Shown one piece after another: positions 9,357-16,052 of a stretch of DNA of 64,000 bases (position 1 is the stretch's first letter; the number at the start of each line of letters is the position of its first letter). A model generated the notes under the pieces. The model was given only the letters and a program-made list of their open reading frames with translations, was not told where the DNA came from and searched no databases. The DNA is taken from positions 178,953-242,952 of the forward strand of contig NZ_BBNN01000019.1 in assembly GCF_000829695.1 (NCBI RefSeq), given 5' to 3'. The position numbers and the translations under genes were made by a program. The DNA is from Streptomyces sp. NBRC 110035. GTDB taxonomy: Bacteria; Actinomycetota; Actinomycetes; Streptomycetales; Streptomycetaceae.

Positions 9357-9872
9357 TCAGGCGTTGAGCTGCCAGACGGCGAGGTTGAGGGCCGCGGCGT
9401 ACAGCGTCCACAGCGCGTAGGGGACGAGGACGAGCGAGGCCGCCGGGCTCGTGCGCCGGAAGAGCAGCATGGTGGCACCGAGAGCGGCCAGGAGCAGGCA
9501 GATGTCGAGGAACGCGAGGCCGTACCGGCCGGCTGTGAAGAACAACGGCGTCCAGGCCAGGTTGAAGGCGAGCTGCGCGCCCCAGAAGACGATCTCCGCC
9601 TTCACCTGCGCCAGGGGCCGGCGGCGCAGTACGAGCCAGGCGGAGACGGCGATGGTCGCGTACAGCACCGTCCAGACCGGCCCGAACAGCCAGGAGGGCG
9701 GGGCCCACGCGGGGCGCTCGAGTGAGCGGTACGTGCTGCCCGCGTCCGTGGCCGCGACACCGCCCAGAGCGGCGACCGCGTAGCAGATCGCGAGAAGCAG
9801 GAGCAGCAGCAGGAGCGACCGGCGCGAGGCGGAGCGGGATCGCGGGTCCTTCCCCGGCGGGACTCCCGTCAT
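9357..9872 (-). CDS. TspO/MBR family membrane protein
   Basis: This 171-aa protein has five membrane segments and the tryptophan-rich signature of TspO/peripheral benzodiazepine-receptor relatives (RPAWAPPSWLFGPVWTVLYA, then FNLAWTPLFF and LVPYALWTLYA). Family members bind tetrapyrroles or cholesterol and have roles in stress physiology; the bacterial role varies. ATG 9872 has a good ribosome-binding site (GGAAGGAG, 6 nt spacing) and yields the usual length. The longer open frame upstream is not coding. It shares a 257-bp divergent region with the WhiB-like gene. Confidence 0.9.
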   Translation of the reverse strand: MTGVPPGKDPRSRSASRRSLLLLLLLLAICYAVAALGGVAATDAGSTYRSLERPAWAPPSWLFGPVWTVLYATIAVSAWLVLRRRPLAQVKAEIVFWGAQLAFNLAWTPLFFTAGRYGLAFLDICLLLAALGATMLLFRRTSPAASLVLVPYALWTLYAAALNLAVWQLNA

Positions 9873-10129
9873 CTGCTGTCTCCTTCCGTTGCACCGGTGG
9901 TGTCGTGGCCGGGTGCCCGGAATCCGCTGCCTGATGCGACACGTGGCACGCGGCGCCCGCTCACGCCTGCCCCGTGCGTGGCCGTGCCGAGGCGTCCCTG
10001 GTGCTGTCCGATGCCCAGCCATACCGGCCGTACCGGGCGTACAGTGGAAGGCGCAACCTCTGCCGATCCTGCGGCACGCCCGTGCCGCAGCCATCTGCCG
10101 GTTCAGCCGGCATCTGGCGGAGGTGTGCC

Positions 10130-10462
10130 GTGCCCGACGACCGTCGGCCTTCTCTTTTCAGCGCCGCCCTGTTCCCCGCCGAACGCGGATGGATCCGCGA
10201 TGCCGCGTGCGCGGGCGAGGACCCAGAGTTGTTCTTCCCTCTGACCGAGCGGGAGAGCGAGTCCCAGGTTGCTCGCGCCCGTGCGGTCTGCCGTCGCTGC
10301 CGCGTCCTGCTCGCCTGCCGCCGGTGGGCCGTCGAGCAGGGCGAGGACGCCGGTATCCGGGGCGCGACCACCGCCGCGCAGCGTCGCGCCATCCGACGGG
10401 AGCTGTTCGACAGCCGCGAGGGACGAACGACGTGGAAGACGGTTCGCGCGCGTCGGGAATGA
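10130..10462 (+). CDS. WhiB-like (Wbl) iron-sulfur regulatory protein, atypical
   Basis: This 110-aa protein has the four conserved cysteines of the Wbl family (C27 in DAAC, C54 and C57 in CRRC, C63 in LLAC), which bind a [4Fe-4S] cluster. The start is GTG 10130, preceded by GGAGG with a 6-nt spacer. The family's G-[VI]-W-G-G turn, which contacts sigma factor, is replaced here by GIRGA and lacks the tryptophan. A basic C-terminal stretch (RRAIRREL) follows and could bind DNA. Wbl proteins act with the principal sigma factor in development and redox control. The missing Trp suggests a divergent branch with a changed partner surface. Confidence 0.85.
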   Translation: MPDDRRPSLFSAALFPAERGWIRDAACAGEDPELFFPLTERESESQVARARAVCRRCRVLLACRRWAVEQGEDAGIRGATTAAQRRAIRRELFDSREGRTTWKTVRARRE

Positions 10463-10549
10463 CTTCGGCCACCGCGTCGCCGGCCACGACGAGGGCAAAG
10501 CCTCGGTGGCCGAGACGGACGAACAAGTGCTCGGCATTCGGCCTGAACC

Positions 10550-11602
10550 CTACGGGTCCGCGGACGGCACGCCGGACCATGCGTAACGCGTGCGCAGCTC
10601 GCGGACGACGCCGAAGGCGGCGGCGGTGACCGGGACCGCGAGGAGCACTCCGACGATCCCGGCCACGGACGCGCCCGCGGTGAGCGCCACGAGGACCAGC
10701 GCCGGGTGGATCCGCACGGTCCGGCTCTGGACCATCGGCTGGAAGACGTTCCCCTCCAGCGCCTGCACCACGAGCACCACCCCGAGCACCCACAGCGCGA
10801 CGACGAACCCCCGGTCGGCGAGCGCGACCAGCACGGCCGCAGCCCCGGAGACGAAGGCGCCGATGTAGGGGACGTAGGCGCCGATGAAGACGATCGCCCC
10901 GAGCCCGAGGGCACCCGGCACGCGCAGGATCAGCAGACCGGCGGTGATGCAGACGGCGTCGGTGAGCGCGACCACGGTGGTGCCCCGCATGAACCCCTCC
11001 ACGCCTTCGAAGGCCCGCCGGGCCATCGCCTCGACGGTGTCGGCGCTGCCGCGCGGGACGAGCGAGCGCAGCGTGCCGGCGGCATGAGGGGAGTCGCGCA
11101 GGAAGAAGAAGACCAGCAGCAGCGCGAGCACGGCCATGCCCAGGGCCTGCGCGACGAAACCGGCCCCGGTCACGACGCCGGAGGCGGCCGTTCCCCCGGA
11201 CCTGCCCAGCAGGTCCAGGGCGTCGTCGGCAAGGTCCCCCAGCGAGGTGCCGTCCGCCCCGAAGTGGTCGGCCAGCCCGCGCACCCCCTTGCGCAGCGAG
11301 GCGACGATCTGGTCCCAGGTGTCGACCAGCGTGGCCGTGACGACGTACACGGCGCCACCTACCACGGCGAGGACGGCGGTGCAGGTGAGCCCGGCGGCGA
11401 CGGACCGGTTGACCTTCGCCTTCACCATCCACCGGTGCAGAGGGAGGAGCAGCGCGGTGCCGAGCAGAGCGAGCAGCACGGGAACGACGGCCGGCCGCAG
11501 CGCCACGCACACCTGGATCCCGACATAGCCGACCCCGACGGCCAACAGGATCACGGCGCACCAGGCTGCGAGCCGGCGAACGGGCTCCGGGAGCAATTGC
11601 AC
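10550..11602 (-). CDS. AI-2E family (PerM-type) membrane transporter
   Basis: This 350-aa integral membrane protein has about eight hydrophobic segments. It includes the family elements YVPYIGAF and a long central soluble segment, ending with LVLVALTAGASVAGIVGVLL. The family was named for AI-2 export, but most members have other or unknown substrates. The ATG at 11602 has no clear Shine-Dalgarno sequence. The gene converges with the WhiB-like gene and shows no operon partner. Confidence 0.85.
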   Translation of the reverse strand: MQLLPEPVRRLAAWCAVILLAVGVGYVGIQVCVALRPAVVPVLLALLGTALLLPLHRWMVKAKVNRSVAAGLTCTAVLAVVGGAVYVVTATLVDTWDQIVASLRKGVRGLADHFGADGTSLGDLADDALDLLGRSGGTAASGVVTGAGFVAQALGMAVLALLLVFFFLRDSPHAAGTLRSLVPRGSADTVEAMARRAFEGVEGFMRGTTVVALTDAVCITAGLLILRVPGALGLGAIVFIGAYVPYIGAFVSGAAAVLVALADRGFVVALWVLGVVLVVQALEGNVFQPMVQSRTVRIHPALVLVALTAGASVAGIVGVLLAVPVTAAAFGVVRELRTRYAWSGVPSADP

Positions 11603-11735
11603 ATGTGCACCGTACGTACCGGCCGCGCCGTCCTGGGTGAACGGCCCGCCCGCTTCGCATGTCGTCGGTTTCCCGAGTCGTTGATCCGGAGGAGGGATTC
11701 ACCCGAACGCCTCCGGGAGGCGGCGTCACCCGGGG

Positions 11736-11990
11736 GTGGGCGGGGAGGCCGGGGACGTGCGCGCCCATGCCACCAGCGTGGTGGAACGGATGACCGGCCT
11801 GGAAGTAGTGGAGGTGGACTTCACCGCGGACGGCATTCACTTGCCGGACGAGGGGGCCGGAGCAGGGCGAGAGACGGGTGACGTGACCGGACGTCCGGGG
11901 CCGGACCGTCCGGCGGTCCGCGTCCCGCGACCGGAGAGCGGACGGCCTGAGCACACGCCACCGAACACCTCCGGCAGTTCCCCCACCTGA
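11736..11990 (+). pseudogene. Fragment of an Asp23/Gls24 alkaline-shock-like protein
   Basis: The roughly 33 residues encoded at about 11757-11858 (VRAHATSVVERMTGLEVVEV then DFTADGIHLP) resemble the C-terminal half of Asp23/Gls24 proteins, where a TGLxVxEV strand follows a helix. The rest of the frame is low-complexity Gly/Pro/Arg sequence, and the N-terminal half is not found in any frame upstream. I therefore treat it as a remnant. It occupies the 481-bp gap between the AI-2E gene and the next lipoprotein gene; nothing else is evident in that gap. Confidence 0.5.
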
Positions 11991-12083
11991 CCCAAGGAGT
12001 GGTGCCACACCGCGGTGGGCGTGGCATGCCTGTCAGCGGCGGCCTGCAGTCCGCCGGAACTCCGGGAGAGAGGCGGCACAGGG

Positions 12084-12629
12084 ATGTACACGAGAATGGC
12101 GGGGGCGTGGCGAAGGGCGGTGACCCTCCTCGTGGCAGGCTGTCTGGCCGCCGCGGGTACGACGGGATGCGGCAACGACGAGGGCGAGTACAACCCACCG
12201 GGCGCCAACGCCCGTGTCGGACCGGTCCTGATCCGCTACGCGCACATCGCCGAACCCCCCGACGGCCCGTGGGATCCGGGGGACGACGCCCCCTTCTATC
12301 TCTGGCTGTTCAACCAGGGGCAGAGCGCCGACAGACTGCTCGGCGCCGAGACGACGGTCGCACGGTCCGTGGACGTCGTGAGCGCGGACGGCACCGTTTG
12401 GGGCCCGGTCGAGGTACCCACCGGGAAACTGGTCGAACTGGAGGAGGGGCGCGTCCACCTGCTGCTTCGGGACCTGCGCCAGCAGATCCGCGGCGGAGAC
12501 TACGCGTGGATCACCCTGCGTTTCGAACGAGCGGGCGAAGTCGCCCTGCAGGTGCACTCCCAGGTCCCCACCTACGTCGAGGACGCCACCGACGCGCCGG
12601 GACTGACGTCCCCCTCGCCGGATGAGTGA
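12084..12629 (+). CDS. Secreted lipoprotein, PCu(A)C/DUF461-like
   Basis: This 181-aa protein has a lipoprotein signal (MYTRMAGAWRR, hydrophobic core, then TTGC lipobox). The mature part, RYAHIAEPPDGPWDPGDDAP then FYLWLFNQG, resembles actinobacterial DUF461/PCu(A)C copper-chaperone-like lipoproteins, but I see no obvious Met/His copper motif. ATG 12084 is chosen because the signal peptide begins there and AGAGAGG precedes it. It stands alone and is followed by a hairpin terminator. Function is not established. Confidence 0.75.
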   Translation: MYTRMAGAWRRAVTLLVAGCLAAAGTTGCGNDEGEYNPPGANARVGPVLIRYAHIAEPPDGPWDPGDDAPFYLWLFNQGQSADRLLGAETTVARSVDVVSADGTVWGPVEVPTGKLVELEEGRVHLLLRDLRQQIRGGDYAWITLRFERAGEVALQVHSQVPTYVEDATDAPGLTSPSPDE

Positions 12630-12639
12630 CGTCCACTGA

Positions 12640-12663
12640 CCCGTCCCGCGCCGGAGGGACGGG
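12640..12663 (+). terminator. Terminator hairpin after the lipoprotein gene
   Basis: CCCGTCCC (12640-12647) and its exact complement (12656-12663) form an 8-bp GC stem with an 8-nt loop, 10 nt after the lipoprotein stop codon. Confidence 0.65.
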
Positions 12664-12987
12664 AGGAAGAGCGGTGAGGCCGCGGGTGGGGCGGAACCGG
12701 GCGGCACCTCGGAAACCTGGTGACGTACGGCATCGGGTGGCGGTCGGGGGACGGCCGGACGGTGCGGGTGGGCGCCGCACCGTCGGGGTGGAGTCCGACC
12801 GGTCCTGTACGGAGCCCGGGAGACCGTGGTGGCCGCCGGGCTGGTGCTGCTTCCCCCCGGCCGTCTGGACGGGCATGCGCTCGGCGTGACCGGACTTCAC
12901 AGCAGACGGGCCGTGAGCGCACCACCGTGCGTACGGGGCCCGCGGAGCACTGGCCGCCGGCCGTCCTGCGCCGGGCTCCTGTCCGTG
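12664..12987. other. Intergenic region, no feature recognised
   Basis: These 324 bases lie between the lipoprotein terminator and the end of the broken PepSY-type gene. I see no convincing coding frame, promoter or repeat. Confidence 0.5.
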
Positions 12988-13591
12988 TCACGCCGGGCGG
13001 CGCTCCAGGATCTCGCCGGTCTTCGCGTCCACCACATGGAGCGTCGCCGACTCGTCTGCCACGCCGAGGGCATCGACCCACCAGACCGGATCGCCTTCAC
13101 GCCCCTGCAGTTCGAGGGCGGTGACGAGCTCACCGTTCGCCGTGTCGGCCGCTTCACGAGCCGCCTCGTCCGGCAGGAGCTGAGCCTCGTCCAGGTGCCG
13201 CATCAGCTCCTGGCGCCCGGAGTCCGCCAGGTCGGGGCCGGGGCTCGTCCCCAGCACCTCGCCCCGGGTGGCACCGAGCCGGACCGTCGTGAGCTGTCCG
13301 TCCTGGTCCGCGATCCGGCTCTCCCACACGGGCGAGTTCGACTCGGGCTCCTTGAGCTCCAGAGCAACCAGTTCACCGGCGGTCACCTCGGCCGCGGAGA
13401 GGCGAATGGCGCGCTCGTAGTCGATGTCGACCATCTCGAACCGCTCGGCGGGCTCGTTCAGCGGATCCTCCCGGCCACAGGCCACAGGCCACGAGCAGCG
13501 ACAACGCGACGACCGGCGCACAAAGGGCCACCGCGAGCCGCCTCAAGACCCGTCCGACCTCTTGCCGGCAGGTGATTCCCGTCATTCCCAT
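12988..13591 (-). pseudogene. PepSY-domain lipoprotein gene broken by a 7-bp tandem duplication
   Basis: The start (ATG 13591 or 13585) encodes a lipoprotein signal ending LSLLVACG, and the frame then runs into nonsense. A second frame beginning at exactly that point continues as GREDPLNEPAERFEMVDIDY and ends with WWVDALGVADESATLHVVDA then KTGEILERRP. It contains two PepSY-like repeats (about 55 residues each, with the usual VDAKTGE ending). A direct repeat of GGCCACA at 13473-13486 lies at the junction. Removing one copy joins the frames as LLVACGREDP and restores an intact protein of about 198 aa. The lesion is real in this sequence. It could be a phase-variable tract, a recent mutation or an assembly error. 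Confidence 0.75.
13473..13492. repeat. Heptanucleotide tandem repeat (GGCCACA x2 plus partial)
   Basis: GGCCACA occurs at 13473-13479 and 13480-13486, followed by GGCCAC. It lies directly after the lipobox cysteine codon of the PepSY-type gene. Seven is not a multiple of three, so the extra copy shifts the reading frame. Confidence 0.9.
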
Positions 13592-13691
13592 GCGAGTCGA
13601 CTATCCACCCTGGAGGAAATGAATAACACATATGAAGAAAATCAACCGCGATGCACCAATGCCGCATCCACCCTCGGCACCGTTCTGCAAT

Positions 13692-13719
13692 TTGTCCCGT
13701 TCACGGCGTTATGTAGTCT
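13692..13719 (+). promoter_or_regulatory. Candidate promoter giving a leaderless DUF2254 mRNA
   Basis: TTGTCC (13692-13697), a 16-nt spacer and TAGTCT (13714-13719) fit a housekeeping-type promoter. Initiation 7 nt downstream would fall on the GTG at 13726. No Shine-Dalgarno sequence precedes that codon, which agrees with leaderless translation. This is an inference from spacing. Confidence 0.4.
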
Positions 13720-13725
13720 GAGTTC

Positions 13726-15084
13726 GTGCTGATGCGTGACACGCTCCGGGTCCAGCTGTGGCCCGTGCCGATGCTGGGTGTCGTACTCGCCGTCGCCGCG
13801 GGCGTGGCACTGCCTCGGCTGGACGAGCGGCTTCAGCACGAGCTCCCGTCCTGGCTGAGTGACTACTTCTTCGGCGGCAGCTCGGATGCCGCACGCGCGG
13901 TGCTGGAAGCCATCGCCGGCTCCCTGATCACGGTCACGGCGCTGACCTTCTCGCTCACCGTGCTGACGCTTCAGCTGGCGAGCAGCCAGTTCTCCCCCCG
14001 TGTGCTGCGGACCTTCAACTCGGACCGGTACGTCCAGACGACCCTGGCGCTCTTCCTCGCGACGTTCACCTACGCCCTGACCGTGCTGCGCACCGTACGC
14101 ACCGGCGAGGACGAGCAGGCCAGGTTCGTCCCCGAGCTGTCGGTCACGGTCGCCTTCCTGCTCACCCTGGCCAGCCTGCTCGCCCTCGTCCTGTTCCTGT
14201 CCCACCTGGCGCGCGAGATCCGGGTCGAGACGATGATGAGCAGCATCCACTCCGCCGCCGGCCGCTCCCTCGGTCGGCTCCTCCCGAAAGAAGAGGACAC
14301 GGACCGCGGGGACTCCGGCGGCGCGCACCCCTCCGACGCCCCGCCAAAACCGCCCGCGGGCGCGCTGCCCCTGAGCGTCGGCTCTTCCGGCTTCTTCACC
14401 TCCGTCGACGAGGCGGCCCTTCTGAGGGCAGCCGTCGAAGCCGACGCCGTCCTGCTCATCGACCGCCTCCCCGGGAGCTCCCTGATCGCCGCCACGCCCG
14501 TGGGAGCCGCCTGGCCGCGCGCCGGGGAGCCGTTCTCCCCCGACGCATGGACCCGTCTGGCCGAACGAGCCGCCAAAGCGGTGAGGACCGGCCCTGAACG
14601 CACCGGCCTCCAGGACATCGCCTTCGGGCTCCGGCAGCTCACCGACATCGCCACCAAGGCGCTCTCCCCCGGGATCAACGACCCGACGACCGCTGTGCAC
14701 GCCCTGTCCCACTCCGCCGCGCTGCTGTGCGAGCTGGCCCGGCACGATCTGGGCCCCCGGCTGCTGCGCGACGACGGCCGGCAGGTCAGAGTCGTGCTGC
14801 GGCGCCCCGGCCTGGAGGACCTCCTGGACCTGGCCATGACCCAGCCCCTGCGCTACGGCGCCGCCGAGCCCGCCGTCCTGGCTCGCCTCGCGATGCTGCT
14901 GCGTGAACTCGCCTGGAACAGCGCACCCGACCGGCACCCGCCCGTCGTCGCCGCTCTCGCCCTGCTGCGCTCCACCATCGGCGCCCAGAACCTCCACTCC
15001 ACCGAGTACGGCCGGCTCACCGAGCTGACCGGCCTCGTCGACGAGGCCCTGGCCGGGCGGTGGACACACGGCCGCACCCGCTGA
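13726..15084 (+). CDS. DUF2254 family predicted membrane protein
   Basis: This 452-aa protein has four N-terminal membrane segments (about 10-30, 60-85, 110-130 and 140-165). The conserved block LTFSLTVLTLQLASSQFSPR is followed by RTFNSDRYVQ. A large soluble C-terminal region contains GLRQLTDIATKALSPGINDP then TTA, a hallmark of DUF2254. The molecular function of the family is unknown. The start is GTG 13726 or ATG 13732. No ribosome-binding site precedes either, and a candidate promoter places the transcript start at the GTG. The gene stands alone and converges on the GNAT gene. Confidence 0.88.
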   Translation: MLMRDTLRVQLWPVPMLGVVLAVAAGVALPRLDERLQHELPSWLSDYFFGGSSDAARAVLEAIAGSLITVTALTFSLTVLTLQLASSQFSPRVLRTFNSDRYVQTTLALFLATFTYALTVLRTVRTGEDEQARFVPELSVTVAFLLTLASLLALVLFLSHLAREIRVETMMSSIHSAAGRSLGRLLPKEEDTDRGDSGGAHPSDAPPKPPAGALPLSVGSSGFFTSVDEAALLRAAVEADAVLLIDRLPGSSLIAATPVGAAWPRAGEPFSPDAWTRLAERAAKAVRTGPERTGLQDIAFGLRQLTDIATKALSPGINDPTTAVHALSHSAALLCELARHDLGPRLLRDDGRQVRVVLRRPGLEDLLDLAMTQPLRYGAAEPAVLARLAMLLRELAWNSAPDRHPPVVAALALLRSTIGAQNLHSTEYGRLTELTGLVDEALAGRWTHGRTR

Positions 15085-15133
15085 CCGGCGACGGGCCGCG
15101 AGCAGGCTCAACGGGGCGGACCGGTTCCCGGTG

Positions 15134-15646
15134 TCAGTCCGGGTCCGTCGTCGGGATCACCACCAGCCTGGTCACGGTGCCGTCGTCGCCGACCACGTCG
15201 CGCACGTGCCGGAAGCCCAGTCGGCGGCACATGGCCAGGCTGGCGGTGTTGTCGGCGCCGACCATGCCGTAGGCCTCCTTCAGGCCCAGGTTGTCGGCGG
15301 CGTGGCGGAGCAGGCCGCCGACCACTTCCGTGCCCAGGCCCCGGCCCCAGTACTGGGGGGCGAGAGCGGTGATCAGTTCGTGGCCGTCGGCGTTGCCGGT
15401 CTTCTTCACCTCCGCGTGGCCGACGTAGACCTCCTCGCGCCACAGTCCCCACACGTCGAACCTGTGCTGCGGGTAGACGTCGGTGAGGATGGCGCGGAAC
15501 AGCGTGCGCAGGTCGGCCTCCGGCACGCGTTCCTGGCCCATCCAGCGGCAGACCTCCTCGTCGCGCAGCAGGGCCACGAAGACGTCCTCGTCCTCGGGGC
15601 GGTAGGGCCGGAACGTGAGGCGTTCGGTGTGCAGGACCGGTGTCAT
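15134..15646 (-). CDS. GNAT-family N-acetyltransferase (RimJ/RimL-like)
   Basis: This 170-aa protein begins ERLTFRPYRPEDEDVFVALL and contains the acetyl-CoA-binding element QYWGRGLGTEVVGGLLRHA followed by NTASLAMCRRLGFR. Both are characteristic of RimJ/RimL-type acetyltransferases that modify protein N-termini or small amines. ATG 15646 is preceded by GAGGAG at suitable spacing; upstream in-frame sequence belongs to the NRPS region and is not coding in this frame. It lies beyond a double hairpin that separates it from the mbtH gene, so membership in the peptide cluster is uncertain. A self-resistance or tailoring role is possible but not shown. Confidence 0.85.
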   Translation of the reverse strand: MTPVLHTERLTFRPYRPEDEDVFVALLRDEEVCRWMGQERVPEADLRTLFRAILTDVYPQHRFDVWGLWREEVYVGHAEVKKTGNADGHELITALAPQYWGRGLGTEVVGGLLRHAADNLGLKEAYGMVGADNTASLAMCRRLGFRHVRDVVGDDGTVTRLVVIPTTDPD

Positions 15647-15692
15647 GACGGCTCCTCGGGATGAGGCAGGGCGGGTGCAGGGCGGGCGGGGC

Positions 15693-15749
15693 ACGGGCCG
15701 GGGTGCGGTTGCGGACGCGCCCCGGCCCGTCCTGCGCGGCTGCGCGGGA
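15693..15749 (-). terminator. Tandem hairpins ending the NRPS operon
   Basis: An 11-bp perfect inverted repeat (ACGGGCCGGGG at 15693-15703 with its complement at 15720-15730, 16-nt loop) abuts a second hairpin (15730-15749, 8-bp stem with one G-U pair and a GGCT loop). They lie between mbtH and the GNAT gene. On the minus strand they follow mbtH directly and probably terminate the NRPS transcript. Confidence 0.65.
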
Positions 15750-15753
15750 CGCG

Positions 15754-15957
15754 TCAGGCCTCGGCGTTCTCCATGCGCTCCCGCAGGCTGCGCGGGCGCA
15801 TGTCGGTCCAGACCTCGTCGACGTAGGCGGAGCACTCCGCCTCCGTGCCTTCCTTGCCGACGGGCTGCCAGCCGGCGGGCACCTCGACGTCGACGGGCCA
15901 CAGCGAGTACTGCTCCTCGTCGTTGCGCAGCACCTGGTAGCGGGTGTTCTCGTCCAT
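15754..15957 (-). CDS. MbtH-like NRPS accessory protein
   Basis: This 67-aa protein contains the family motifs NDEEQYSLWP, VPAGWQPVG and VWTDMRPRSL. MbtH proteins bind the N-terminal subdomain of adenylation domains and aid their folding and activity. It lies 95 bp downstream of the second NRPS gene on the same strand and is the last gene of the assembly-line operon. ATG 15957 gives the standard length. Several of the ten adenylation domains probably depend on it; which ones cannot be read from the sequence. Confidence 0.95.
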   Translation of the reverse strand: MDENTRYQVLRNDEEQYSLWPVDVEVPAGWQPVGKEGTEAECSAYVDEVWTDMRPRSLRERMENAEA

Positions 15958-16052
15958 GTCTGTCGGTCTCGCTCTCTTGGGTCGGACAGGTGGCGGGCAA
16001 AGGGCTGGTGAGGGGGTGTCCGGCGGTGGGGCGCGGATCGCGGGGCGGGGGC

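Noticed and set aside
13619..13732. A 37-codon ORF (MNNTYEENQP...) whose stop overlaps the ATG of the DUF2254 gene
   Set aside because: GGAGG lies only 2 nt from its ATG, too close for normal initiation. The candidate DUF2254 promoter lies inside it, and no homology is recognisable.
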